The notes: generated from the sequence alone by a model not told the origin. Shown: positions 32,703-42,459, counted from the stretch's first letter. The stretch is 62,339 bases of DNA from an uncultured Oscillospiraceae bacterium (GCA_902497145.1 CABVDR010000009.1:1-62339), one strand, 5' to 3'. Numbers and translations: made by a program.

Positions 32703-33557
32703 TTACACGCCGGAATAGGCGGAGAAGCCGCCATCGATGGGGATACACACTCCAGTGATGAAGCTGGCAGCCTCGTTGTTCAGAAGGAACAGCACTGCGC
32801 CAGCCAGTTCCTTCTCCGTGTCACCGAAACGGCCCATGGGAGTGGCGGCCAGGATCTTACCAGTACGGGCGGTGGGAGTGCCGTCTTCATTGAAGAGGAG
32901 CTTCTGGTTCTGCTTGGTGGAGAAGAAACCGGGGGCGATGGCGTTGACCCGGATGCCGGCTTTGGAGAAATGGACAGCCAGCCACTGGGTGAAGTTAGAG
33001 ATGGCAGCCTTGGCACCGGAGTAGGCGGGAATCTTGGTCAGGGGAGTGTAGGCGTTCATGGAGGAAATATTCAGAATGTTGCAGCCCTCACGACCTACCA
33101 TCTGCCGGGCAAAGGCTTGGGTGGGAATGAGGGTACCGATGAAGTTCAGGTTAAACACAAACTCCACACCGCTCTTGTCCAGATCAAAGAAACTCTTGGT
33201 GTCCGCGTCGATATCGCCGTCCTCATAGTACTCCTTATCGGTGGTGGCCCGGGGATTGTTGCCGCCAGCGCCGTTGATGAGAATATCACACTTGCCCAGA
33301 TCAGCCTCCACGGCATCGGCCACGGAATAACAGATATCCTTGTCCAGCACGTTGCAGGCGTAGGCCTTGGCCACACCGCCCTCAGCGGTGATTTCATCGG
33401 CAAATTTCTGGGCAGCCTCCTGGTTGAGGTCCAGCAGGGCTACCTTCGCTCCTGCCCGGGCCAGTACCTTGGCAAAGGCGGAGCACAGTACGCCGCCGGC
33501 CCCGGTGACAACAGCAACTTTTCCGGTCAGATCGGTATTCAAAACATTCTTTTCCAT
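32703..33557 (-). CDS. uxuB: D-mannonate oxidoreductase (fructuronate reductase), SDR type
   Basis: A 284-residue short-chain dehydrogenase. ATG 33557 follows AAAGGACTGTGTAAC; the longer frame overlaps uxuA. It has the cofactor motif VVTGAGGVLCSAFAKVLARA, LINGAGGNNP, catalytic Ser/Tyr/Lys in ILNISSMNAY and PAYSGAKAAI, and GGFSAY near the end. The wording GGVLCSAFAK and INGAGGN matches Bacillus YjmF-type enzymes that reduce fructuronate to mannonate with NADH. Located between uxuA and kdgA. Confidence 0.88.
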   Translation of the reverse strand: MEKNVLNTDLTGKVAVVTGAGGVLCSAFAKVLARAGAKVALLDLNQEAAQKFADEITAEGGVAKAYACNVLDKDICYSVADAVEADLGKCDILINGAGGNNPRATTDKEYYEDGDIDADTKSFFDLDKSGVEFVFNLNFIGTLIPTQAFARQMVGREGCNILNISSMNAYTPLTKIPAYSGAKAAISNFTQWLAVHFSKAGIRVNAIAPGFFSTKQNQKLLFNEDGTPTARTGKILAATPMGRFGDTEKELAGAVLFLLNNEAASFITGVCIPIDGGFSAYSGV

Positions 33558-33588
33558 GTTACACAGTCCTTTCTGTATTTCCTTTTGG

Positions 33589-34638
33589 TTAAACACGGTT
33601 TGCTTTTTCACAGGCCTCAAACAGGCCATTGAGATAGGTGGCTCCCAGAGCCCGGTCATACAGACCATAGCCCGGCTTTCCGGTCTCACCCCAGATCATT
33701 CGTCCGTGATCAGGGCGGACATAGCCGTCAAAACCGGTCTCCACCAGCGCTTTGACAATTTCATACATATCCAGGCTGCCGCAGCAGGACAGATGGGCGC
33801 GCTCCTCAAAGGAGCCGTCCTCCATGATTTTTACATTGCGGATGTGCATAAACCCAATGCGGTCCATGGCGGAATATTTACGTACCATAGCGGGGATGTT
33901 GTTAAACTTGGCACATCCCAGAGAGCCGGTACAAAGACACAGACTATTGGCCGGGGAGTCCACGATGGAGAGATAGCGGTCCAGATTTTCCTCGCAGGTA
34001 ACAACACGAGGCAGACCAAAAATGGGGTAGGGGGGATCATCGGGGTGGAGTGCCATGACCACGCCGCACTCCTCGGCCACAGGGATAACTTTTTTCAGGA
34101 AAATCTCAATATTTTTCCACAGACCCTCTTCTCCCAACTCACCATAAGCCCGGATCAGATCCCGGACTTCGCTTTGGGTGTAACTGGCATCCCAGCCGGG
34201 GAGATGGATGTCGTCCTTCAGGGGGTCCAGCCCCTTGAGCTGATCCCAGTACATCACCAGGCTAGTGGAGCCGTCGGGGGCCTTCTTGTCCAACTGGGTG
34301 CGGGTCCAGTCGAAGACGGGCATAAAGTTATAGGTGATGCATTTGACGCCATACTTGGCACAGCGACGGACGTTCTCGCAGTACGCCTCAATGTGGGCGT
34401 CCCGCTTATCGGTGCCCAGCTTGATGTCCTCACTGACCGGGATGGATTCCACCACATCAAACACCAAGCCATGGGCCTCACAGGCCTGCTTCAGGTGGGC
34501 CAACGATTCCTCGGGCCAAATCTCGCCGGGCTTGACGTCATAGACCGCCGTAACGATACTGTGCATGCCGGGGATCTGACTGATTTGCTCCAGAGTAACG
34601 GGGTCGGAGTCCCCATACCATCGAAAGGAAAGTTTCAT
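33589..34638 (-). CDS. uxuA: Mannonate dehydratase
   Basis: A 349-residue TIM-barrel enzyme with MKLSFRWYGDSDPVTLEQI, VYDVKPGEIWPEE, YNFMPVFDWTRTQLD, MALHPDDPP, LCLCTGSLG and RPDHGRMIWGE, all typical of UxuA, with His and Cys metal ligands. It dehydrates D-mannonate to 2-keto-3-deoxygluconate. Ribosome binding site AGGAGGAG. It is 18 bases after uxaC. Confidence 0.96.
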   Translation of the reverse strand: MKLSFRWYGDSDPVTLEQISQIPGMHSIVTAVYDVKPGEIWPEESLAHLKQACEAHGLVFDVVESIPVSEDIKLGTDKRDAHIEAYCENVRRCAKYGVKCITYNFMPVFDWTRTQLDKKAPDGSTSLVMYWDQLKGLDPLKDDIHLPGWDASYTQSEVRDLIRAYGELGEEGLWKNIEIFLKKVIPVAEECGVVMALHPDDPPYPIFGLPRVVTCEENLDRYLSIVDSPANSLCLCTGSLGCAKFNNIPAMVRKYSAMDRIGFMHIRNVKIMEDGSFEERAHLSCCGSLDMYEIVKALVETGFDGYVRPDHGRMIWGETGKPGYGLYDRALGATYLNGLFEACEKANRV

Positions 34639-34656
34639 GTTACTCCTCCTATTGTT

Positions 34657-36060
34657 TTAGAGATTAAAATAGCGTTTAGCGTTGCGGCAGCTGATGTCCT
34701 GCACCAAACCGCCCAAGTAGTCCAAGTCATAAGGCAATTCCCCGTTTTCCACCCAGCGGCCCACCAGGGCGCACAAAATACGGCGGAAGTATTCGTGGCG
34801 GGCGTAGCTGAGGAAGCTGCGGCTATCGGTGAGCATGCCCACAAAATTGCCCAGAACGCTCAGGTTTGCCAGGGAGGTGAGCTGCTCGGTCATGCCTGTT
34901 TTATTGTCATTGAACCACCAGGCAGAGCCATGCTGGATCTTGCCTGGTACTTCGGAGCCCTGGAAGGCGCCAAGAAGAGTGTCGATCCACTCATTGTCAG
35001 CGGGATTCAGGCTGTAAAGGATCGTCTTGGGCAGATTGCCTTCCTGTTCCAGAGCGTCCATAAGCCCATAGGTAGCGGCACAGCTGTCCGTGACTGCCAT
35101 GCAGTCAAAGCCGGTGTCCGGGCCCAGACGGGCCAGCATGCGTCGGTTGGGGTTGCGCATGCAGCTGAAATGGAGCTGCATGACCCAGCCCCGTTTGGCA
35201 TACTCCCGGGCACAGTGAACAAGCAAGCAGGTCTGATACCCTTCGGCCTCTTCCCGTGTAACCGCCTGCCCAGAGCGGGCCTTTTCCATGGCGCTCGTAG
35301 CGGCAGCCTTGTCCACTGGACGGAACATCACGTAGTCCAGTCCGTGGTCGGCAGCCCGGCAGCCGTGCTGGTCAAAGTAGTCGATGCGCTGGCTCAGAGC
35401 CTGGCACACATCCTCCACAGATTTCAGGGGGAAGCCCACCGTTTGCTCCAGCCGGTCCAGATAGGCAGGAAATCCATCCTTATGGATGTTCAGAGCTGGA
35501 TCTGGACGGAAACTTGGGCATACTTTGGTAGAAAATGAAGCGTCGGCCGCCAGCTTTTCATGCCAATGCAAATCACTGCACGGGTCGTCGGTGGTGCCCA
35601 CCATTTCTACATTGCTGGCGGTAATAAGCCCTCGGGCACTCATAGTGGGGTCGTGCTGCAGTTTCTCATTGCACAGATCCCACACCTGCTGGGCGGTGTC
35701 CCCGTTGAGGAGACCGGAGTAGCCAAAGTAGTTTTTCAACTCCAGGTGGCACCAGTGATAAAGGGGGTTTCCGATGGCTCGAGGCAAGGTCTCAGCAAAT
35801 TTCTGAAATTTTTCCCGATCTGAGGCATCTCCGGTAATATATCGCTCTTCCACCCCGTTGGAGCGCATCAGCCGCCACTTATAGTGGTCGCCTCCCAGCC
35901 ACACTTGGGCAATGTTGTCAAACCGACGATCCTCCCAGATCTCCTTGGGATCAATGTGGCAGTGGTAGTCGATGATGGGCATATTTTCTGCATAGTTGTG
36001 ATAGAGCTGCCGTGCCGTGTTGGTGTCCAGCAAAAAGTCATTGCTTAAAAAAGGTTCCAA
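34657..36060 (-). CDS. uxaC: Glucuronate isomerase (uronate isomerase)
   Basis: A 467-residue amidohydrolase-fold enzyme, starting with TTG 36060 after AAAGGAGG. Motifs: MPIIDYHCHIDPKEIWED (metal-binding HxH), WLGGDHYKWRLMRSNGV, LYHWCHLELKNYFG, TTDDPCSDL, FRPDPALNI, MQLHFSCMRN (catalytic His region) and LTDSRSFLSYARHEYFRRI. It converts D-glucuronate to D-fructuronate (or galacturonate to tagaturonate), the entry step to the pathway encoded downstream. Confidence 0.96.
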   Translation of the reverse strand: MEPFLSNDFLLDTNTARQLYHNYAENMPIIDYHCHIDPKEIWEDRRFDNIAQVWLGGDHYKWRLMRSNGVEERYITGDASDREKFQKFAETLPRAIGNPLYHWCHLELKNYFGYSGLLNGDTAQQVWDLCNEKLQHDPTMSARGLITASNVEMVGTTDDPCSDLHWHEKLAADASFSTKVCPSFRPDPALNIHKDGFPAYLDRLEQTVGFPLKSVEDVCQALSQRIDYFDQHGCRAADHGLDYVMFRPVDKAAATSAMEKARSGQAVTREEAEGYQTCLLVHCAREYAKRGWVMQLHFSCMRNPNRRMLARLGPDTGFDCMAVTDSCAATYGLMDALEQEGNLPKTILYSLNPADNEWIDTLLGAFQGSEVPGKIQHGSAWWFNDNKTGMTEQLTSLANLSVLGNFVGMLTDSRSFLSYARHEYFRRILCALVGRWVENGELPYDLDYLGGLVQDISCRNAKRYFNL

Positions 36061-36078
36061 AATATGACCTCCTTTGCA

Positions 36079-36918
36079 TTACGCGCCTAAGTTGTGATGG
36101 AATGCCGCAGCTTTTTCCTGTCCGTAGGACTGATAATTTCTGCAGAGCAGCTTGTCTAGGGCAGTCTCGGTCAGTTCAGCCCAACTCTCCGATTCGTGGC
36201 GAACCAGAATGGGGTAAAACCACACACCGTTTTGCTCCGCAGCGGCTTGATCGCCGGGGGCATCCCCCACCATGAGTACATGGCGGGGGTCGTACCCCTT
36301 GTTTAGCAGCTGAGCGATGCAGTAGGACTTGGTCCCTGCGTCCTGGGCCAGAAGCAGATCTACATGCCGGAGCAGGCCGTATTTCTCCCACTCTTCCACC
36401 ACCGCGTCCCGGTTGGCGGAGGAGACCACTACTACATCGGCCACAGCGTGGGCTGCCTCCAGTCCAGCCAACGCCCCAGGGAAGGGCTTTTTTTCCTCAT
36501 CCGGAAGCTGCGTAATGGCCATGTTGACAGCCTGAGACCAGTGCAACGCTTTCTTCAGGCATATCCCGCCGCCATTATGAATGGCCTCTTGCAGAGCGTG
36601 GTTGGACAACTCGTCGGTTTCAGCTACCCAGGCGGACAGTTCAGCTACACCCTCGATAGGGGTGTATTTGGCGTCAATTTCGGTCAACGCTTGGCTCAGA
36701 CCCTGAAAACGGTTAATGCCCCGGGTCATGGTGTACAGATTGATCTCATTCCATCGCTTTAGGATGGGATCCCGCCACTGGTCCAGGTCCCATTCTGCTA
36801 CCATGCAGGGGCCGAAGCAGCGGATGTGTTTGATATCCATGGTGTCCATGGCGCAGCCGTCGCTGTCCACACACACCAGAAAGTCGTGCCGTTTGGGAAA
36901 GGTATCAAAAATGGACAT
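36079..36918 (-). CDS. HAD-family hydrolase of the hexuronide operon
   Basis: A 279-residue protein. ATG 36918 has AAGGAG upstream. The HAD motif I is VCVDSDGCAMDTM (nucleophile Asp followed by Asp two residues on), a helical cap follows, then VVVSSANRD (motif II) and VLMVGDAPGDQAAA (motif IV). DSDGCAMDT is a recurrent HAD subgroup in Clostridia hexuronate loci. It probably dephosphorylates a sugar phosphate, perhaps clearing a side product or a dead-end KDG derivative. Substrate not known. Ten bases downstream of the symporter gene. Confidence 0.85.
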   Translation of the reverse strand: MSIFDTFPKRHDFLVCVDSDGCAMDTMDIKHIRCFGPCMVAEWDLDQWRDPILKRWNEINLYTMTRGINRFQGLSQALTEIDAKYTPIEGVAELSAWVAETDELSNHALQEAIHNGGGICLKKALHWSQAVNMAITQLPDEEKKPFPGALAGLEAAHAVADVVVVSSANRDAVVEEWEKYGLLRHVDLLLAQDAGTKSYCIAQLLNKGYDPRHVLMVGDAPGDQAAAEQNGVWFYPILVRHESESWAELTETALDKLLCRNYQSYGQEKAAAFHHNLGA

Positions 36919-36928
36919 GATAGGCTCC

Positions 36929-38308
36929 TTACTTTGCGTGACGGCGGGCCAGCTCAGCACTGTTGGCCTCCACAACCTTTTTGCTCAGGGGATACAAGAA
37001 GATCAGCACCAGCGCCACCAGGACAAAGCCGATGATGGGGACAATACAGGTGATATTGAAGACACCGTCCAGGACTTGGGGATCGGTACGGGTAAACTCG
37101 TTATATCCTACCAGGGAGAGCAGTCCGCCGGTGAGACCGGAGGAGGCCGCCTGGCCCAGCTTCCGGGCGAAGGAGTAGCAGGCATAGGTGGTGCCATCTT
37201 CCCGGACACCGTTTTTCACCTCACCGTAGTCGATCACATCCACGATACAGGCCCAGATTACGGTGTTGAACACGCCAAGACCCATATAGGCCATGACGTA
37301 AAACGCGGTAAAGACCCATACGTTCTCCGGCCGCAGCAGGAAGCAGACAAGGAAGGAAGCAGCAGAGAAGAGGATGCCCACGATACTGATTTCCCGCTTG
37401 CCAAAGCGCTTGGACAGCGGGGTGGCGAAGAAAGCCAGCACCAAAACTGCGATGTTGCTGAAAAAGCTGGACAGAGAAGCTGCGTCGGGATTGTGATAGT
37501 AGTCGGGGAAGATGTATTGGGCCATGCCGCTCAGGGTCAGCTGGGAGAGAAGCAGGAAGATGGCAGCCAGGATGATGGCCAGCAGAGCCCGGTTGGAAAC
37601 GAGATTCTTGAGAAAATTGGTTTTGGGTGCGTCGGCGGCCTTTTCAGGCTTTTCGAAGCTGACCCGCTCACAGGAACCAAAGTAGCAAATGAGGTAGCAG
37701 ATCACTGCCAGTACAGACATGACCCCAGCCGTCATGGAAAACTTCTGGCCGGAGATGCTGCCGTCGGCGTTATAGACCACCAATGGGATGCCTGCGCCGA
37801 TGATGAGGCCGGCAATGGTGGCACCCACGTTGCGGTACACAGACAGCTGGGTGCGCTGGGTGGAGTCGGAGGTGATGGCGGAAGCCATGGAGCCGTAAGG
37901 AATGTTGACCATGGTGTAGAACACGCTGCCCCAAAGCAGGTAGGTCACAAACATCCACACAATTTTCACAGGCATAGAGGCGTTTTCCAGCCAAATCGCA
38001 TACATTAGAAAGCTAGCCACCGCCACCAGGCCGGAGCCTCGCAGGATCCAAGGCCGGAACTTTCCGGCCTTGGTGGGTTTGCTCAGATCCACGATGCGGC
38101 CCATGGTCATGTCAGTGAAGGCGTCCACAATGCGGGCCACCATCATCATCACACCCACGATCCAGCTCTCCACCCCCATAACGTTGATGTAGAATTTCAT
38201 CAGGAACATGCTGGAAAGAATAAAGGTACAGTCATTGGCGATATCGCCAAACGCATATGAGACCTTGTCCCTCATGCCGAAGGGACGCATGTTGGTGAGA
38301 TTTGCCAC
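36929..38308 (-). CDS. GPH-family glycoside/hexuronide:cation symporter
   Basis: A 459-residue membrane protein with about 12 helices, beginning with GTG 38308 after AAAGGAG. Typical of the MelB/GusB group: MRDKVSYAFGDIANDC at the N-terminus, the DAFTDMTMGRIVDLSKPTKAGKFRPW loop and VDVIDYGEVKNGVREDGTTYA. The conserved Asp in DAFTD and the nearby charged loop couple sugar uptake to Na+ or H+. Position among glucuronide genes suggests import of beta-glucuronides or related oligosaccharides. Confidence 0.93.
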   Translation of the reverse strand: MANLTNMRPFGMRDKVSYAFGDIANDCTFILSSMFLMKFYINVMGVESWIVGVMMMVARIVDAFTDMTMGRIVDLSKPTKAGKFRPWILRGSGLVAVASFLMYAIWLENASMPVKIVWMFVTYLLWGSVFYTMVNIPYGSMASAITSDSTQRTQLSVYRNVGATIAGLIIGAGIPLVVYNADGSISGQKFSMTAGVMSVLAVICYLICYFGSCERVSFEKPEKAADAPKTNFLKNLVSNRALLAIILAAIFLLLSQLTLSGMAQYIFPDYYHNPDAASLSSFFSNIAVLVLAFFATPLSKRFGKREISIVGILFSAASFLVCFLLRPENVWVFTAFYVMAYMGLGVFNTVIWACIVDVIDYGEVKNGVREDGTTYACYSFARKLGQAASSGLTGGLLSLVGYNEFTRTDPQVLDGVFNITCIVPIIGFVLVALVLIFLYPLSKKVVEANSAELARRHAK

Positions 38309-38333
38309 AAAAAGCTCCTTTCCCGCTGTGAGG

Positions 38334-40559
38334 TTATTTCTTAATTTTGTTGAATTGTTGGTTGAGGTAGAGCTGCCCCTTCTCGTCCAGACCGGAGCCG
38401 GAGAGCTGGATCATATCCTGTAGGGACATTTTTCCCATCATGCCCATGGCACTGGACATATTTTTCATAGACTTAGCCATGGAGCCAAACAGAGCGACGG
38501 CATGCTTCTCCAGCAAATCGGATGCTTCGGGGTTGGCCATAATGGTCTCCATGGTATCCCGCAGGGAGAAGTATCCCTCGGGATACTCCATCTCCCCGTC
38601 CACCTGAATGTCAGCAAACCAGTTAGTCACGCCCTGGTCATTGGGGTCAAAACCGGGCAGGACATAGTCTTGGTTGGGTTCGGCAACACCATTGAGTGTA
38701 ATGGTATCCTCCACAGCACCATAACGGGCGGTGATGGTGTTGGGGCCATCGTTGAGGGCCACGTCGGGGAACACAAACACATGGGAGCCGGTTTGGGATG
38801 CTGCCTCCACACCGTTGACCAGCAGGGTAATCTCCGGTTGATTGGAGTACACCTTAATGTCCCGCTGTCCCGGCGCACGATCCGCAAAACGGCGGCCTGC
38901 TACATGGACGAAGGGCTCCTTGCTCCACCAGGCCTTGTAAGCATAGAAGGAATCCTTTTTGATCTTCCGGTCATAGGTCACCAGACCCTTGTTATTCCGG
39001 CCTTGGCTGCCGCCCTCATCACGGGCATCGGCGGCAAAATCAAACATGTTCCACGCCGCTGTGGACCACAGGTAGGGCCGGGTGGAGAAGGTCTCCAACA
39101 TCTTCTGGTGATAATAGGCCTGGTACTCCTCGGAATAATCCTTCACTTTGGGGGCGGCGGAATGCCAACTCAAAACCGCTTCGGCGCCATACTCGCTGAC
39201 ACCCAGGCAGCGGTCGGGGTACTTGGCGTGGAACTTGTCCAGCCAGGGACCATTCTGATCCACACTGCTCATATACCAGCCAAAGTAGTGGTTATAGGCC
39301 ATCACATCGGTGATCTGATTGTGCTCGGACTCCACAGGCAGCATAGTTACCTGAGCCATCGTGGTCAGACGGGTGGAGTCCAGCTGGTGGACCAAATCGT
39401 TGAGGGCCCGCAAGTTATCCTGGAGCGCCTCGCTGTCGCCTCCCACTGTAATTTCATTGGAAATACCCCAGAAGCAGATGGAGGGGTGGTTATAATTCTG
39501 AAGAACCAGTTCTGTCATCTGGGAGAGGGTATCCTCCCGTGCTTTTTCGTCCGGCATGAAAACAGTGATAAAGGGAATTTCGGCCCAGGTCACCATGCCG
39601 GTGGTGTCGCACAGGTCGTAAAAATACTGGTCGTGCTGATAGTGGGCCAGACGGATATAATTGGCGCCTACCTCCTGAATGAGGGCCATATCCTCGTCAT
39701 GATCAGCCCGGGAGATGGCCCAGCCCTTGTCCAAACGGTCCTGGTGGCGGGACACACCGTGAAGGGGGTAGCTGCGGCCGTTGAGGAAGAAGCCCTGATT
39801 GGGATCCACCGAGAAGGAGCGGAAGCCAAAGCGGGTCTCTGCCTGATCCAGTGCCTCTCCATCCGGGCCGGTGAGGGCCAGCCGGGCGGTGTAGCAGTTG
39901 GGGGCGTCCAGGCCGTCCCACAGCGCGGGATGCTCTACTTTGACCTCCAAGATGGTGCGCTGGGCCGCTGGGGCGGTGAGGTTCAGCACCTCCCGGCCGG
40001 AGGGATCCAGCACTGTGCAGACGACAGTACCGCCCTCGGCTCCTACGGTAAGGGCCTCCACTTTGAGGGAGCCGTCGGCCTGAGGGGTGACGAACAAGCC
40101 GTCAGTACCGTGGTACATCAAGTCAAAGTGGGCAGGCTCCACCTCCAGGAAAGTTACGGTGCGGTAAATGCCGCCAAAGAAGGTGAAGTCGGCTTGCTGG
40201 GGGTAGACATGGCAGGCCCGGTTATCCACCACCACCCGCAGTTCCCGGCAGCCAGCAGCCATTGCCTGCGTCAAGTCGAAGCGGAAGGTGGAAAAGCCGC
40301 CCTCATGGACGCCCAACAGGGTGTCGCCGGCATAGACGCTGGCAATGTGGTTGGCACCTTCAAACTGAATGTACTGTTGCTTTCCGGCGGTGGGCTCCGG
40401 CAGGGCCAGGCAGTAGGTGTAAGCCCCCCGATCATAGTCCGAGCCGCCGTCCTGGCCGTCCAGAGCGTTCCAGGTGTGGGGTAGAGTTACTGTTTCCCAC
40501 TTTCCCAGCTCCGGGTGTTTGGAAAAGCGGGCATTTGTAATAAGTGTTTTGCTGCGCAT
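38334..40559 (-). CDS. Glycoside hydrolase family 2, likely beta-glucuronidase (or beta-galactosidase)
   Basis: A 741-residue intracellular enzyme without signal peptide; ATG 40559 follows AAAGGAC. The GH2 sugar-binding domain (about 15-140), immunoglobulin-like domain (150-245) and TIM barrel (250-560) are present. Acid/base Glu369 lies in FWGISNEIT and nucleophile Glu456 in GVSEYGAEA. The segment GRNNKGLVTYDRK carries an N-x-K triad seen in beta-glucuronidases but also in some related enzymes. The last 80 residues form an unusual methionine-rich tail (KSMKNMSSAMGMMGKMSLQD). Hexuronate neighbours favour a glucuronidase. Confidence 0.85.
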   Translation of the reverse strand: MRSKTLITNARFSKHPELGKWETVTLPHTWNALDGQDGGSDYDRGAYTYCLALPEPTAGKQQYIQFEGANHIASVYAGDTLLGVHEGGFSTFRFDLTQAMAAGCRELRVVVDNRACHVYPQQADFTFFGGIYRTVTFLEVEPAHFDLMYHGTDGLFVTPQADGSLKVEALTVGAEGGTVVCTVLDPSGREVLNLTAPAAQRTILEVKVEHPALWDGLDAPNCYTARLALTGPDGEALDQAETRFGFRSFSVDPNQGFFLNGRSYPLHGVSRHQDRLDKGWAISRADHDEDMALIQEVGANYIRLAHYQHDQYFYDLCDTTGMVTWAEIPFITVFMPDEKAREDTLSQMTELVLQNYNHPSICFWGISNEITVGGDSEALQDNLRALNDLVHQLDSTRLTTMAQVTMLPVESEHNQITDVMAYNHYFGWYMSSVDQNGPWLDKFHAKYPDRCLGVSEYGAEAVLSWHSAAPKVKDYSEEYQAYYHQKMLETFSTRPYLWSTAAWNMFDFAADARDEGGSQGRNNKGLVTYDRKIKKDSFYAYKAWWSKEPFVHVAGRRFADRAPGQRDIKVYSNQPEITLLVNGVEAASQTGSHVFVFPDVALNDGPNTITARYGAVEDTITLNGVAEPNQDYVLPGFDPNDQGVTNWFADIQVDGEMEYPEGYFSLRDTMETIMANPEASDLLEKHAVALFGSMAKSMKNMSSAMGMMGKMSLQDMIQLSGSGLDEKGQLYLNQQFNKIKK

Positions 40560-40611
40560 AATATCTTGTCCTTTCCTGGGATACTCCGTTGCCTGGAGAT
40601 CCCTTATTTGA

Positions 40612-42426
40612 TTACATATGGGTGTCCCACATGCCGCAAAAAGCATCTACGGGATCCACACCAGTAAAGGGAGTTTCTCCACAAAGCTTTTCTACCAGGG
40701 CATCCAGCGTATCTTCCTTGGCGTCATAGGCGTTGATGTAGGTGCGGGCCTGAGGTACATCGGCCAGCAGGAAGGGATGTCCCACACTGGCCACCACCAC
40801 GGGCAGCTCATGGACATACCAAGGGATTTCTCCACCGCCTTTGCTCATGGCCCAGGAGACTCGTTCAGTGGTCTGTCCCATGCCGTTGACCTCGCTGAGG
40901 GTAAGCACCAGATCCTGGTTCTGGACAAATTCCTGGATGGGAGTTTTTCCGGCAAAATAGAGCATCATAGCCTTGCCGTCATCCGGCTCCAACTGCCGCC
41001 CTTCCGATTTGGCTTTGGCCTCAGCTTCGGCCCGTTCCCGCATCATTTTGGTCAGAGGATTTTCATAAATCTCCACCTCAAAGCCGCGGCGGCGCAGACG
41101 CTGGGCTACCTTTTCGGCGGTGGAAGGTCCCTTGCTGCTTGCGGACATGGCGGCCATTGCGCCGCCGGAGGCACCCTTGACGGGGACAATCAGGATGCGT
41201 TTGTACTTGGTCGGAGTTAAGGGGAACACATGATCCTTGTCTTTCACCAGCGTGACACTCTTGTCCGCAATCTCCCAGGCCATGGCTTTGTGTTCCGGAC
41301 AGCCCACCACAGATTTCATCATGGAGACCGGGGGCACCAGATCTTCCGGCTTTTTGCAGTGCAGGCCCAGTTTCGCTTTTAGACCAAGAATGTGCTCCAG
41401 AGCATCCTGAAGCCGCTCCTCTGTGATGACGCCGTTTTTATAACCGTCCATCATATAGTTGAAGTCTTCATCCAGGTCGTTGAAGAAGAGAAACATGTCG
41501 CACCCAGCGGCAATGGCGGCAGGAAGCAGGTCCCGGCGCTTCATCATGCAGGTGAGTCCCACCATGTGAGAGGCGTCGGTAAGAATCAGGCCGTTGAAGC
41601 CTAGTTTGCCCCGCAGCAGTCCCTGAAGCAGCTCAGGAGAGAGGGTGGCTGGCATGATGTCTTCGTCCTTGATTCCCGGATTCAGAGCGCGGGTCCAAGC
41701 GGGCTGCATAATATGTCCTGCCATGATGGCCTCCAGCCCCTGGTCGATAAGGCCCTGATATACCTTGCCGTAGGTGTTCATCCAAGTATCACAGTCGGCA
41801 CTGTTGATACTGGGAGAGAGGTGCTGATCCCGCTCGTCCAGGCCGTCGCCGGGGAAATGCTTGGCGGCGCAGGCAAAACCGGGATTCTCGTGAGCACCTT
41901 TGAAATAGGCCTGAGTCATACGGCAGACGGTGTCTGTATCGTTAGAAAAGCACCGGGAAGAGATTACCGGGTTGCGCCAGTTCTGGTTGATATCAGAGAG
42001 AGGAGCAAAGCTCAGGTTGCAGCCGATGGCCAGCGCTTCCTTGTTGGAGATGCGGCCCAGCTCATAAGCGTACTTCTCCTCGCCGGTGGCGCCAATTTTT
42101 ACTGGGCTGCCAAGATAGGTACCGTCGGTGCAGGCACCGTTGCCGCCGGTCTCCGTGTTGCAGGCGATAAGCAAAGGAATCTTCGCATTTTCCTGGAGGA
42201 TTCGGTTTTGTTCCCGGATCTCAACGGAGGGGCCAGGGTTATACCGCACACCGCCGATGTGGTATTTCTGCACAGTCATTTTCAAATAGTCCTCCTCTCT
42301 GGAGGATCCCATATTGAAGAACAGCTGCCCGATCTTTTCCTCAGCAGTCATGCCTTGAATGGTGTCTTGTACCCACTGAATTGCCTCATCATCCAGGAAA
42401 TATGGATTTCCCTTCAGATTTGCCAT
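40612..42426 (-). CDS. Glycoside hydrolase family 3, NagZ-like motif
   Basis: A 604-residue intracellular enzyme. ATG 42426 (MANLKGNP) has AAAGGAG nine bases upstream, and an ATG six bases earlier is too close. The catalytic nucleophile is probably Asp284 in GLILTDASHM. The segment AAKHFPGDGLDERDQH (187-202) matches the NagZ signature with its Asp-x-His acid/base dyad, except for Gln in place of Ser/Thr between them. This points to beta-N-acetylhexosaminidase or a related activity rather than beta-glucosidase. The C-terminal GH3 domain follows. First gene of the operon, divergent from the AraC regulator. Confidence 0.85.
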   Translation of the reverse strand: MANLKGNPYFLDDEAIQWVQDTIQGMTAEEKIGQLFFNMGSSREEDYLKMTVQKYHIGGVRYNPGPSVEIREQNRILQENAKIPLLIACNTETGGNGACTDGTYLGSPVKIGATGEEKYAYELGRISNKEALAIGCNLSFAPLSDINQNWRNPVISSRCFSNDTDTVCRMTQAYFKGAHENPGFACAAKHFPGDGLDERDQHLSPSINSADCDTWMNTYGKVYQGLIDQGLEAIMAGHIMQPAWTRALNPGIKDEDIMPATLSPELLQGLLRGKLGFNGLILTDASHMVGLTCMMKRRDLLPAAIAAGCDMFLFFNDLDEDFNYMMDGYKNGVITEERLQDALEHILGLKAKLGLHCKKPEDLVPPVSMMKSVVGCPEHKAMAWEIADKSVTLVKDKDHVFPLTPTKYKRILIVPVKGASGGAMAAMSASSKGPSTAEKVAQRLRRRGFEVEIYENPLTKMMRERAEAEAKAKSEGRQLEPDDGKAMMLYFAGKTPIQEFVQNQDLVLTLSEVNGMGQTTERVSWAMSKGGGEIPWYVHELPVVVASVGHPFLLADVPQARTYINAYDAKEDTLDALVEKLCGETPFTGVDPVDAFCGMWDTHM

Positions 42427-42459
42427 AAACATTCACTCCTTTTCATAAAATCGAAATTT

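Noticed and set aside
33367..35538. 723-residue plus-strand open frame
   Set aside because: Antisense to uxuB, uxuA and uxaC at once; spans gene boundaries, so it cannot be a real gene.
38502..40484. 660-residue plus-strand open frame
   Set aside because: Antisense to the GH2 gene; no recognisable motif and no translation signals.
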